A stretch of DNA of 64,000 nt from a virus, in IMG/VR virus record IMGVR_UViG_3300046794_000311, positions 21,748 through 85,747 of that record; one strand, written 5' to 3'. A model generated the notes under the pieces. That model was not told the origin of the DNA. It did not search any database and worked only from the letters and a program-made list of their open reading frames with translations. Within the stretch, counting starts at the first letter, position 1, and each line of letters opens with the position of its first letter. Both the position numbers and the translations under genes were made by a program. This document shows, one piece after another, positions 37,032-44,486 of the stretch.

Positions 37032-37633
37032 TGGGCGATCTCCTGGCCCGGCTTGAGGACGCGGTACTCGGTGCCGTCCTCGGCGGTGAGGACGTCGCCG
37101 TTCTCCATGTCGGCGATGTGCGCGGCCAGCTCGCCGTAGCGAAGGCCCCGGCGCTGCATGTCGTCGGTCAGGGTTCCCCACGCGGCGTCGTGGCCGCTCT
37201 TCTCGGAGGTGCCGACCGTGCGCCATCCCGCGCCCTCGTGGCGGTCCTTGATCTGCGCCCAGTGGGCCGGGGCGGTGGTCGCGGGGTTGTCCAGGTACCA
37301 GCGCTTCGCGTCCTCGAACAGAGTGACCGTGGAGTCGGCGCTGTCCAGGGTCGGGAACTTCTCGCGGTTGCCGTCGATCAGCAGGGCGGAGACCTGCGCG
37401 CGGGTGAGCCGAAGGTTGAACGTCGGCTCGTCCGCCTTCTCCTCCACGGTGACGCGGTAGGTGCGGGTGGCGTCGGTGCCGGAGCCGTCGTTGACGAGCA
37501 CGTCCAGGGCCCACGGGCCGGTCGTCTCGGGGTTGACGAAGTCGACGTTCAGCACGTCCTCCGTGCGCAGGCTCGGGCGGGCCGGGCTGGAGAGCATGTC
37601 GCCGATCAGCTTTCGAAGACCGAGGAGATTCAT
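37028..37633 (-). CDS. Hypothetical protein, 201 residues
   Basis: Helical start (NLLGLRKLIGDMLSSPARPS), a beta-rich domain (ALDVLVNDGSGTDATRTYRV) and a helical end with YGELAAHIADMENGDVL. First gene of a two-gene operon with its own promoter (37675-37704). Confidence 0.72.
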   Translation of the reverse strand: MNLLGLRKLIGDMLSSPARPSLRTEDVLNVDFVNPETTGPWALDVLVNDGSGTDATRTYRVTVEEKADEPTFNLRLTRAQVSALLIDGNREKFPTLDSADSTVTLFEDAKRWYLDNPATTAPAHWAQIKDRHEGAGWRTVGTSEKSGHDAAWGTLTDDMQRRGLRYGELAAHIADMENGDVLTAEDGTEYRVLKPGQEIAQ

Positions 37634-37674
37634 CCGTCGCTCCTTATTCGGGCGGGGTGGTTGGTGACAGGACG

Positions 37675-37704
37675 AAGCTAGTCGTCGTTGTTACGTGTTG
37701 TCAA
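37675..37704 (-). promoter_or_regulatory. Promoter TTGACA - 18 bp - TAGCTT
   Basis: 42 bases upstream of the start at 37633. The spacer starts ACACGTAAC as in the 10430 promoter. Confidence 0.72.
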
Positions 37705-37718
37705 GTGCTCTCAGGAAC

Positions 37719-37928
37719 TTACTTGACTGCGGTGTGCCTGCGCTGGACGATGCGACCGGTGCGGGGCTGCTCGATGTCCTCCGGCTCGACCGCCTGGCCG
37801 GGCTTGAAGGGGCCGACGACCGTGCCACCCATCTGCTTGGCGGCCGTCTCCGCAGCGCTCCGGCTGTAGCTGACGCCGGTCACCCGACGTACGCCGTCGG
37901 CGGTGTACAGGACCTTGAAGTTCTCCAC
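37719..37928 (-). CDS. Hypothetical protein, 69 residues
   Basis: GTG after GGGAGCATCACC. Compact beta-alpha protein (FKVLYTADGVRRVTGVSYSR, AAKQMGGTVVGPFKPG), basic end. Distal gene of the 38864-37719 operon. Confidence 0.7.
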   Translation of the reverse strand: MENFKVLYTADGVRRVTGVSYSRSAAETAAKQMGGTVVGPFKPGQAVEPEDIEQPRTGRIVQRRHTAVK

Positions 37929-37942
37929 GGTGATGCTCCCGA

Positions 37943-38611
37943 TCAGGCGAGGATGTCGGCGAGGCGCTGGGCCTGGGGCAGGGCGTGCTCGATATCCCAG
38001 TCGTCGAAGTAGCGCTTGCCCAGGTAGAAGTCGGCGGCCTGCGCGGCGTCCTCCTCGCTCTTGAGGTTGGCGCGCACGTAGCCGACCATCATGCCGTGCT
38101 CGCCCTCGATCACGCGGGCGCCGTAGGACGCGGTCTCGGGGTACCCCGGGGTGCTGTAGTCCTTGCGCATCCAGCGGACGATCTCGACCTTGTCGCCCTC
38201 GGGGAACTCGGTGCTGGTGATGGTTCGCACCAGCTCGCCGTCGTCGCCGTAGCCGGAGGGGCCCTCGCCCTCGGCGTAGCCGAACAAGGTCTCGAACCGG
38301 GGCAGGTCGTAGTAGAGACCGTGGCGGAACTTCGCGCGGTTGTAGTCGCCCATGGAGACGTAGTTCTTCAGTCCGTCGATCTCCTGCCGGGTCAGGTCGC
38401 GGTGACCGATCCGGACCACGGTGACGTCCTTGGGCTCGCCCTTGACCTTGCGGGTGAGCTGCACCCGACCGCTCGTGCCGATGGACGAGATGGTGACGGC
38501 GGACGTCTTGGTGACGTTGATGACGATCCGCCGGTCCTTCCATGTCCTGTAGTCCTGCTCGATGATGTCGCCGATGCCCAGCTCGCGGGCGGGGATCTCC
38601 TGGGCGGACAT
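37943..38611 (-). CDS. Hypothetical protein, 222 residues
   Basis: ATG at 38611 after GAAGGAG. N-terminal SH3/Hfq-like beta domain (ELGIGDIIEQDYRTWKDRRI, VTISSIGTSGRVQLTRKV), middle with GHRDLTRQEIDGLKNYVSM, acidic Tyr-rich C-terminal half. Function unknown. Confidence 0.72.
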   Translation of the reverse strand: MSAQEIPARELGIGDIIEQDYRTWKDRRIVINVTKTSAVTISSIGTSGRVQLTRKVKGEPKDVTVVRIGHRDLTRQEIDGLKNYVSMGDYNRAKFRHGLYYDLPRFETLFGYAEGEGPSGYGDDGELVRTITSTEFPEGDKVEIVRWMRKDYSTPGYPETASYGARVIEGEHGMMVGYVRANLKSEEDAAQAADFYLGKRYFDDWDIEHALPQAQRLADILA

Positions 38612-38624
38612 GGTGCGCTCCTTC

Positions 38625-38864
38625 TCAGACTCGGGTGGTGGCGTTGGGGACGCGGGGGCAGCCCTCGGCAATGTAGTCCTGCCAACTGACAATGCTGTTC
38701 CGCGTCGCCTGCATGCGTGTGAGGAGGAAGCGCTGGCGGGCGGCCTTGCTCTCCGTGCGCCACTGGGCCTCCAGGACCTTCAGGCCCTGCTCGCGCTGCT
38801 CGATCAGCGTCTCAGCAGCGCTCTGGCGCTCGGCAAGCAGGAAGGACCGGAACGGGCTCGACAC
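38625..38864 (-). CDS. Hypothetical coiled-coil protein, 79 residues
   Basis: GTG after AGGAGGCATCC. Nearly all helical (ERQSAAETLIEQREQGLKVL, EAQWRTESKAARQRFLLTRM). Preceded by the promoter at 38900-38929. Confidence 0.7.
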   Translation of the reverse strand: MSSPFRSFLLAERQSAAETLIEQREQGLKVLEAQWRTESKAARQRFLLTRMQATRNSIVSWQDYIAEGCPRVPNATTRV

Positions 38865-38899
38865 GGGATGCCTCCTGTTGTGGGGCGGGTGATGGGAAA

Positions 38900-38929
38900 A
38901 GACTAAGGGGACCGCTCGACAGTTGTCAA
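38900..38929 (-). promoter_or_regulatory. Promoter TTGACA - 18 bp - TAGTCT
   Basis: 36 bases upstream of the start at 38864. It overlaps a GGGGATCGCTTGACA / TGTCGAGCGGTCCCC inverted repeat that could be an operator or the terminator of the operon upstream. Confidence 0.72.
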
Positions 38930-38956
38930 GCGATCCCCTCAAACTGCTTGTCAGAC

Positions 38957-39310
38957 TCAGACCTCGATCACCAGCGAGTCAGGCGAGGTCGGCGCGGGCT
39001 CCTTCGGCCGGAAGTGCTCGACGACGTCCCTCACCCACTGCGGGATGCCGTCGTTCTCCAGGGAGAAGGAGGTCAGGTGCTCAACCTGTCCCGGGGTACC
39101 GTCCTGCTTCAGCAGGACCCCGATGACCGGCAGGGACGCGGTCGTCCACTCGCCGTTGGTGCTCGGCCAGTAGGTCAGGTGGAACCGGACGACCTTCATC
39201 TCCTTGTCCTTGGCCCGGCCCGAGTAGGCCCCGGTGGGGACGATCGGGCCGTCCTCGACGGGGACGAAGACCTCGCGGCGGGTGCTCCAGTTGGTGGGGG
39301 CGATCTTCAT
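38957..39310 (-). CDS. Hypothetical protein, 117 residues
   Basis: Beta-rich protein (REVFVPVEDGPIVPTGAYSG, KVVRFHLTYWPSTNGEWTTA, SLPVIGVLLKQDG) with a short helix VRDVVEHFRP. Last gene of a six-gene operon running from 40461. Function unknown. Confidence 0.72.
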   Translation of the reverse strand: MKIAPTNWSTRREVFVPVEDGPIVPTGAYSGRAKDKEMKVVRFHLTYWPSTNGEWTTASLPVIGVLLKQDGTPGQVEHLTSFSLENDGIPQWVRDVVEHFRPKEPAPTSPDSLVIEV

Positions 39311-39341
39311 GGTGGTGCTCCTCCTGATGCGGGGTGGGTGG

Positions 39342-39473
39342 TCAGTGCTGGGGGGTTGCTGCGTCGTCCTTGGGCGCCCAGTAGTGGCCCTTGTAGACGT
39401 GGGCCGGGTAACCGTCCTGCTCGACCTTCTTCAGGTGTCCGTCGAAGCTGCGGGCACCGCACTTACAGGTCAT
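39342..39473 (-). CDS. 43-residue protein with CxC motif
   Basis: ATG one base beyond the stop of the upstream gene. Product TCKCGARSFDGHLKKVEQDG then YPAHVYKGHYWAPKDD; likely a small metal-binding peptide. Confidence 0.6.
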   Translation of the reverse strand: MTCKCGARSFDGHLKKVEQDGYPAHVYKGHYWAPKDDAATPQH

Positions 39474-39474
39474 G

Positions 39475-39708
39475 TCAGTAGTCCTCGTCCCATCGCTCGC
39501 CCGCGTACGTGGGGTCGAAGCCGCTCGGCGGGACGTCGGAGAAGGGCGCGTACTTGCGTACGATCTCCTCCTGCTTCTTCAGCCGCGCCGACCAGTGGAC
39601 AGCGCAGCGCGGGAAGGACTGGCCCGTGCCAGACAGCGGGTCGCGGTACTCGACGGGACCGCTGCACTGGCCCGTGTGCTCCTCCAGGCACTTCAGCTCG
39701 TCGGTCAT
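39475..39708 (-). CDS. Hypothetical protein, 77 residues
   Basis: Cysteines at C7, C15 and C35 (LKCLEEHTGQCSGPVEYRD ... FPRCAVHWSARLKKQEEI). The same RCAxHW phrase occurs in the endonuclease VII-like protein at 55238, suggesting a shared small zinc motif. Confidence 0.7.
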   Translation of the reverse strand: MTDELKCLEEHTGQCSGPVEYRDPLSGTGQSFPRCAVHWSARLKKQEEIVRKYAPFSDVPPSGFDPTYAGERWDEDY

Positions 39709-39896
39709 TACTTCTTCTCCTCGCTCCGGGCCAGGATCTCCTCGGCCGGGGCGTAGCCGGTCTGCTCGTCCAGCTCGCGGAAGACGCCCGCGTTGTCCAG
39801 CGTCTCCAGCGCGGTGATGGCGCGCTCGCTGTTGTCGCCGTCCCAGCCCTTGCGCAACCAGGCCAGGGCCTCGATGACGTCGTTGCTGTATGCCAT
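39708..39896 (-). CDS. Hypothetical protein, 62 residues
   Basis: ATG at 39896. Short helical protein (NDVIEALAWLRKGWDGDNSE, RAITALETLDNAGVFRELDE). Overlaps the next gene by one base. Function unknown. Confidence 0.7.
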   Translation of the reverse strand: MAYSNDVIEALAWLRKGWDGDNSERAITALETLDNAGVFRELDEQTGYAPAEEILARSEEKK

Positions 39897-39898
39897 GG

Positions 39899-40309
39899 TC
39901 AGTTCTCCTCGTTCTCGTCGATCAGCTCGATTACGTCGGTGCCGGACAGCACCTTGGTGGCCGCGTTGTGCTGGGCCAGTGCCTGGACCACGTAGGTTCC
40001 GGTCTGGTCGTGCCGGGAGGTGCGCAGGTAGTGGATGATCTCGCCGCGAACCTTGCGGACGGCATCCAGGAAGACCTCGTGGCCGACCTGGCTCGCCTTC
40101 CCTCCGGCGATGTCTCGGATCTCCAGCCACGCGACGGCTTCGGCCTCATTCTCGATGAGCCGGTCCAGGTTGTGGGCCGACGTCGCGCGGCTGCCCGCCG
40201 TCAGGATCGGCTGCAAGGACTTGCCGACCTGGTCCCGCCAGCTCTGCGCGCCCTGCACGGCCTCGTCGATCTTCTTGTCGATGTACCGGGCGGTGGTCTT
40301 GGCGTCCAT
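39899..40309 (-). CDS. Hypothetical helical protein, 136 residues
   Basis: All-helical (TTARYIDKKIDEAVQGAQSW, NLDRLIENEAEAVAWLEIRD, RKVRGEIIHYLRTSRHDQTG). No family recognised. Operon member. Confidence 0.72.
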   Translation of the reverse strand: MDAKTTARYIDKKIDEAVQGAQSWRDQVGKSLQPILTAGSRATSAHNLDRLIENEAEAVAWLEIRDIAGGKASQVGHEVFLDAVRKVRGEIIHYLRTSRHDQTGTYVVQALAQHNAATKVLSGTDVIELIDENEEN

Positions 40310-40314
40310 TCTGG

Positions 40315-40461
40315 CTACTCCTGGTCTCGTATCGCTGCGTGCTTGGCAGTCTTGCGGGTTCGCTGCTTGCGGGGGCGGGAATCGTGCCCTCCGGCCGCTC
40401 CGCTGCGCCGACGCTCCTGGACGGCGCGGACATGCTCGGGGGTCTGCTGCTGGGCGTTCAT
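40315..40461 (-). CDS. 48-residue basic protein
   Basis: ATG after GGAGGCACCC. Very basic (QERRRSGAAGGHDSRPRKQR then TRKTAKHAA), probably binding nucleic acid. First gene of the 40461-38957 operon; the leader has GTTACGGCTT at 40524. Confidence 0.6.
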   Translation of the reverse strand: MNAQQQTPEHVRAVQERRRSGAAGGHDSRPRKQRTRKTAKHAAIRDQE

Positions 40462-40524
40462 GGGTGCCTCCGGGGGCCGTAGGGGAACACTCCAGGTTAT
40501 GGGTTGTCCCCTACGGCTTCCGAG

Positions 40525-41475
40525 TTACGGCTTCACCGGGTCCTTCGCCCACTCGCGCTGGATCTTGCGCAGCTTGGCCTGGGCCTTCTTCTCGTGGGTC
40601 TCGAAGACCTCCTGGAAGGTCAGGCCCTTCTTGTGGGCGACGGCCCGGATGAGGTACCAGGCGTGGCGGGTGTTCTCGAACTGGTGCTGGGCGTAGGACT
40701 TGCGCTCGAAGTAGTGGGCCCACTCCGGGTCGTTCTCGCGCGTCTGGTCCAGCAGGACGTCCAGCAGGGCGTCGGTCGCGGCGATCTCGGCGGTGCGGAG
40801 CGTCTTGCACACGTCGTAGGAGACGTGGTCCTTGCCCGCGTACAGCTTCTCGCCCTCGGGGGTGGTGATGCTCTTGTCGGCCGACTCCTTGGCCTTGCGG
40901 GTGCGCTCTGCCTCGCGCTCCTCGCGGGCCTTGGCGGCCTCCTCCTCGTCCGGGGTGAACATCTTGGTGCCCTTGGCGTCGACCGGGGCGGTCGGATAGC
41001 AGGTGGTGCAGGCGCGCTCCCCGGCGTCGGCGACGATGTCCGCCTCCGACTGGCCGGAGTACTGGATCAGCCAGGCGAACGCGGTCCGGTACTGGCCGTT
41101 GTGGCAGGTGGAGCACTCGGTGCCGTTGTGCGCGTGACCGTTGACACTCTTGGCCAGGAAGACCCGGTTCCAGCCGCCCCGTCGGGCGTACTCGGCCTCG
41201 TAGGGGGCGGCGTCCGCCTCGGCGGCGGCCAGCTTGTTCCCCTCGGCGACGATGAAGCGGCCGAGCCGGGCCAGGTCCTCCATCAGCTCGATGCCATCCA
41301 GTGCGGTGGTGATCCGGAGGACCCTCTCGCCCCTCTTGACCTTCTCGATCGTCGTGAAGATCTCGGCCTCGCGGCGCTTGTAGTTCACGATCCGGCTCTG
41401 GGCGCTGGCCTGGCGCTCCCAGATCGGGGCGAGAAGGGTGTCGATCTCGACCGGGGTGGCGGTGGTGAGGTCCAT
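40525..41475 (-). CDS. Zinc-binding helical protein, 316 residues
   Basis: Two CxxC pairs (ECSTCHNGQ near 119, ACTTCYP near 154) frame a helical segment, suggesting one zinc site. A Glu/Lys/Arg coiled coil follows (about 175-205), then a helical C-terminal domain (HFERKSYAQ-type aromatic region). Driven by a consensus promoter. Function unknown; the single-gene operon with a strong promoter suggests abundance. Confidence 0.75.
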   Translation of the reverse strand: MDLTTATPVEIDTLLAPIWERQASAQSRIVNYKRREAEIFTTIEKVKRGERVLRITTALDGIELMEDLARLGRFIVAEGNKLAAAEADAAPYEAEYARRGGWNRVFLAKSVNGHAHNGTECSTCHNGQYRTAFAWLIQYSGQSEADIVADAGERACTTCYPTAPVDAKGTKMFTPDEEEAAKAREEREAERTRKAKESADKSITTPEGEKLYAGKDHVSYDVCKTLRTAEIAATDALLDVLLDQTRENDPEWAHYFERKSYAQHQFENTRHAWYLIRAVAHKKGLTFQEVFETHEKKAQAKLRKIQREWAKDPVKP

Positions 41476-41517
41476 CGTGTGCCTCCTGTTTCGGGGCGGT
41501 TGTTGCTGACAGGTAGA

Positions 41518-41546
41518 ACGCTACGCGGGCCCTTACTTGTTGTCAA
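41518..41546 (-). promoter_or_regulatory. Promoter TTGACA - 17 bp - TAGCGT
   Basis: Consensus -35 and a HrdB-like -10, 42 bases upstream of the start at 41475. It lies partly inside the end of the upstream gene. Confidence 0.78.
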
Positions 41547-41871
41547 GCGTAATCGGGTTACCACTTGCGTCGATGTACTGCTCGATCTCGTAGCCCAGGT
41601 TCTTCGAGTTCAGCCGCTTCTTGCCGATGGACTTCACGCGCAGGTCAAGGCGCTTGGTCCAGTCGGCGACGTCCTTGGCGGAGATCTGCCCGACCTCGCA
41701 CTGGCGCAGCCAGAGGATGGGGTCGAAGCGGTCGGACGTGCCGGTGAGGGCGTCGGCGATGTCGAAGGCGACGTGACGGCGGGCGTTGATGTCGACGTCT
41801 TCCACGGACTCCGAGAGGGCGGCGGAAAGGGTCTCGTAGTCGCTGCGGCTCATCTGGCGGGGCGCGGGCAT
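41533..41871 (-). CDS. Hypothetical protein, 112 residues
   Basis: Helical (SRSDYETLSAALSESVEDVD, ARRHVAFDIADALTG, AKDVADWTKRLDLRVKSIGK) with LNSKNLGYEIEQYIDASG at the end. It is followed by a promoter for the next gene inside its 3' end. Confidence 0.72.
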   Translation of the reverse strand: MPAPRQMSRSDYETLSAALSESVEDVDINARRHVAFDIADALTGTSDRFDPILWLRQCEVGQISAKDVADWTKRLDLRVKSIGKKRLNSKNLGYEIEQYIDASGNPITLDNK

Positions 41872-41912
41872 GTTGTGCTCCTCCTGGTATGGGGCGGGTA
41901 TTCGGTGGAACA

Positions 41913-41955
41913 GTACGGGCCGCCCAACTCAGGTGTCGAGTCGGACGGCCCGTAC
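41913..41955 (-). terminator. Terminator of the DUF2786 gene
   Basis: GTACGGGCCG and its exact complement flank a 23-base loop that itself contains CGAGTCGG-type pairing. Confidence 0.7.
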
Positions 41956-41973
41956 GCAGGGGGTGCGTATGGA

Positions 41974-42828
41974 TCACGCGGCGAGGCTGGTGCGCTGGCC
42001 TCCGATGGCCTTGGCGCTGCTCAGCCTCGCGGAGCGTCCGGCGTTGTCCCCGGCCGTGCGAGCGGCGCTGCTGTAGTTGGAGGTGCTGCTGGCACCCTTC
42101 CAGGATCCCTTGGCGGTGGACGCCTTCTCGTAGTACGCGCCGACCTCCTTCTTCTTGTCGAAGAGGACCAGTTCGGCAGTCACCTCGATCTCGTACTCGA
42201 CGCCGTTCTCACCCGTGGTGGGCAGGGTGTAGATGTTCTCCTTGGCCGCCTCCAGGGCCTCCTGGCGGGCCGACCACAGACGGGAGGAGATGCGCCGGGT
42301 GAAGGCGTCGTAGAAGTTGGCGCGGGCGGTGCGGCCGTCCATCGGGCGCTCCTCCAGGTCCTTGTACTTGCCCCAGGCGTCGCGCTTGGTGACCTGGCGC
42401 AGGACCTTCTCCTGCTTGTACTCGCCGGTCTTCAGCCAGGCGTTGGCGGACTCGGTCATCTGGAAGAGCAGGGAGGCGTACAGGACCTCGACGACCTCGA
42501 TGTCCGAGGGCATGCCGAACGCGATGACGAAGGTGGAGTTCATCGCGATGTTGCACTTGACGTCGTTGTTGTCGGCGATGGCGAGGAAGAGGTTGACCAG
42601 GCGGGCGTTGTTGTTCTTGCGCGGCTGGCCGATGGTGATGTGCTTGTGGGTCGGCTGCTCGCGCTGCTCCTTCTTCGCGGTGTGCTGCCGTGCCACGGCG
42701 AGGTCGATGCTGCCGAGGGTGGCCAGGGACTGCGCCTTCTTCATGTAGGTCGCGGCCTCCTCGGGGGTGGAGGCGTTCTCGGCCTGGGCGAGGATCTTGG
42801 CCAGCTTGTCGAGCATGCGGTCAGCCAT
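41974..42828 (-). CDS. DUF2786 protein
   Basis: 284 residues. The N-terminal 45 (LDKLAKILAQAENASTPEEA, AAYM-type KKAQSLAT) match DUF2786, found in many phage and bacterial proteins. The middle (about 75-215) is a mixed domain with VVEVLYASLLFQMTESANAW. The C-terminus is Ser/Ala-rich with SSAARTAGDNAGRSARLSSA. The function of the family is not established. Own promoter at 42870-42899. Confidence 0.82.
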   Translation of the reverse strand: MADRMLDKLAKILAQAENASTPEEAATYMKKAQSLATLGSIDLAVARQHTAKKEQREQPTHKHITIGQPRKNNNARLVNLFLAIADNNDVKCNIAMNSTFVIAFGMPSDIEVVEVLYASLLFQMTESANAWLKTGEYKQEKVLRQVTKRDAWGKYKDLEERPMDGRTARANFYDAFTRRISSRLWSARQEALEAAKENIYTLPTTGENGVEYEIEVTAELVLFDKKKEVGAYYEKASTAKGSWKGASSTSNYSSAARTAGDNAGRSARLSSAKAIGGQRTSLAA

Positions 42829-42869
42829 CGTGGGCTCCTCCTGTTACGGGGGCGGTTGGTGTGAGGTAG

Positions 42870-42899
42870 ACGTTACGGGTTCCCGGAAGTGGTTGTCAA
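42870..42899 (-). promoter_or_regulatory. Promoter TTGACA - 18 bp - TAACGT
   Basis: 42 bases upstream of the start at 42828. It is surrounded by a GGAAGTGCTTGACAACCACTTCC inverted repeat, a likely operator. Confidence 0.72.
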
Positions 42900-42920
42900 G
42901 CACTTCCGGGAAACTATTTG

Positions 42921-43430
42921 TCAGGCTGCGACGAGGGCACCGAAGGCGACACCGTGCTGGGCGAAGGCGTCGGTGAGGATCAGGCCGACCTCGTCGCCGA
43001 CCAGTTCCTTGACCAGGTGCAGGTAGGTGGAGACGAACTGCACACCGTGGGACTCTCCGCCCCGGGCGAGGTGGTGGGCCAGCTCGTGCAGGACGACCAT
43101 CTCCCGCATGGCCCAGGAGATCCCCTGCCGGTGGTCCGGTACGGCGATGACGCCGAGGCCGTAGGTGGCCTGGGCGACTCCTCTGCGGGCGCGGACCTTG
43201 ACCGGCTGGGCGGCATACGTGGGCCAGGTGGAGCGCACCCAGTTCAGGTCCAGGACCTGGTCGACGTAGCGCTGGACGCCGTCGATGTCGCCGAACTTGC
43301 GCTCGTCGGGCAGGACCAGGTGGGAGCCGTAGAAGTCGAAGGTGCGGGCGTCGGTCTGGGCGACCCGGTTGAGTACGTCCATGACGAGGTCTTCGGCCCG
43401 GTAGACCTTGGTCATCTGGTTGTCGCGCAT
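42921..43430 (-). CDS. Zinc metallohydrolase, TIGR04338-like
   Basis: 169 residues. ATG at 43430 eight bases after AGGAGG. HELAHH (115-120) is the HExxH zinc motif, with further H129. Family features are present: QMTKVYRAEDLV, VLPDERKFGDIDGVQRYVDQ and VRARRGVAQATYGLGVIAVP. These match the actinobacterial TIGR04338 family. Substrate unknown; it may be a peptidase acting on host or phage protein. It overlaps its upstream partner gene. Confidence 0.85.
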   Translation of the reverse strand: MRDNQMTKVYRAEDLVMDVLNRVAQTDARTFDFYGSHLVLPDERKFGDIDGVQRYVDQVLDLNWVRSTWPTYAAQPVKVRARRGVAQATYGLGVIAVPDHRQGISWAMREMVVLHELAHHLARGGESHGVQFVSTYLHLVKELVGDEVGLILTDAFAQHGVAFGALVAA

Positions 43431-43432
43431 GC

Positions 43433-43789
43433 TCACGCCTCCTTGCCGGTGAGGGCGGCGAGGACCTTGCGCTTGGCCTCGGCGAGTCCGTGCATGAAGC
43501 CCTCGGAGCGGATGACGGCGCCAATGCGCTCGGCCTCGCGGCGGGCGCTGTTCGGGGACATGCCTCCGTCCTCCAGGCGCACGGCGAGGTCGTTGATCTC
43601 CAACTGGGCCGTGCGACCGTTGACGCCGACGACGGGGCGGCCCTTGTCGCGGCCCGCGTTGTAGATGTCGTCGAGGGCCCGGCGCAGGTCGTCGATGTTC
43701 AGGTCCTCGCCCTGGCCGACGAGGTTGAACACCTCGGCGTACTTCTGCTCCAGGGCGAGGTACTCGCGGACGCTGGTGTCCTTGGCCAT
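43433..43789 (-). CDS. Hypothetical helical protein, 118 residues
   Basis: Helical (YLALEQKYAEVFNLVGQGED, LRRALDDIYNAG) with a short beta part (VVGVNGRTAQLEINDLAVRL). First gene of the metallohydrolase operon. Partner or inhibitor of the hydrolase is possible. Confidence 0.72.
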   Translation of the reverse strand: MAKDTSVREYLALEQKYAEVFNLVGQGEDLNIDDLRRALDDIYNAGRDKGRPVVGVNGRTAQLEINDLAVRLEDGGMSPNSARREAERIGAVIRSEGFMHGLAEAKRKVLAALTGKEA

Positions 43790-43831
43790 GGGGTCCTCCT
43801 GTTTCGGGGCCGGTTGTTGCTGGCATGGAGA

Positions 43832-43867
43832 ACACTACTCCGAAAGCCGTAATCGTCAAGCCGTAAT
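43832..43867 (-). promoter_or_regulatory. Promoter TTGACG - 16 bp - TAGTGT inside two palindrome half-sites
   Basis: AAGCCGTAAT occurs at 43844-43853 (in the spacer) and at 43858-43867 (over the -35). Start of gene at 43789. Confidence 0.72.
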
Positions 43868-43884
43868 CTGCGAGACGTAACGCA

Positions 43885-43923
43885 GAAAGCCGTGAGCCAC
43901 ATCACATGCGGCTCACGGCTTTC
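43885..43923 (-). terminator. Strong terminator
   Basis: GAAAGCCGTGAGCC and its exact complement around an 11-base loop, after the gene ending at 43945. Confidence 0.82.
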
Positions 43924-43944
43924 AGGTGTTGACCAGGAGGAGGA

Positions 43945-44328
43945 TTACTTGGTAGTCGTTGGGGTTCCCGTGACGGTCTTCACCGGGCACGGAATCTTGA
44001 CCTGCACGGAATGCGTATGTGCGAGCCCATATACGGGTGCGTACGGCGTAGCCGTGGACGTGGGCGTAACTGCGGGCGAAGGCCCGACCACGATCGACAC
44101 CTTGCATGTACCCGTGGTCTTCGCCGGGGTGGGTGCCTCCGCGTAACGGGTAACCGTGGGAACGGGCCACGGATTGGAATCCCCCTCGGTTCTGGAAGAA
44201 TCCGACTGTGAAACCCCGGTATTAAGTCCGGTGGAATTCTGCTCGGGGATCACGGAAATTCCGATCGCGGGAATCGCGAGAAATCCGATTGCGATGAGGG
44301 CGGCCTTGATTCGGCGGAATCTGTTCAT
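43945..44328 (-). CDS. Secreted or membrane-anchored Thr/Pro-rich protein
   Basis: 127 residues from the ATG at 44328. N-terminal hydrophobic signal anchor (about 8-27), then a low-complexity region rich in Thr, Pro and Ser with two cysteines (TGTCKVSIVV ... VKIPCPVKTV). STGLNTGVSQ carries the recurrent word (44218). The form is similar to small actinobacterial surface proteins. Confidence 0.72.
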   Translation of the reverse strand: MNRFRRIKAALIAIGFLAIPAIGISVIPEQNSTGLNTGVSQSDSSRTEGDSNPWPVPTVTRYAEAPTPAKTTGTCKVSIVVGPSPAVTPTSTATPYAPVYGLAHTHSVQVKIPCPVKTVTGTPTTTK

Positions 44329-44474
44329 ACCAGCACCGTACCGTAGCCCTCGCAGGGGACACAGTCCGCTCCGTCGCGGTCCTCCCCCGTGCCGTAGCAC
44401 CGCTTGCACTCGACCTCTTGTGCCGCGTCGTCGCCGCTTTCGGCGAAAGACACTGCATGCACGTGCGCGCTCAT
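44325..44474 (-). CDS. 49-residue DnaJ-type zinc-finger protein
   Basis: The stop overlaps the next ATG. Contains CKRCYGTGEDRDGADCVPCEG then YGT: two CxxCxG(x)G repeats as in DnaJ zinc fingers. Perhaps a small chaperone-like or nucleic-acid-binding peptide. Confidence 0.65.
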   Translation of the reverse strand: MSAHVHAVSFAESGDDAAQEVECKRCYGTGEDRDGADCVPCEGYGTVLV

Positions 44475-44486
44475 GAGAAGTACTAA

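Noticed and set aside
40504-42864. 786-residue plus-strand frame spanning three minus-strand genes
   Set aside because: It crosses two minus-strand promoters and a terminator, and its product has no domain pattern.
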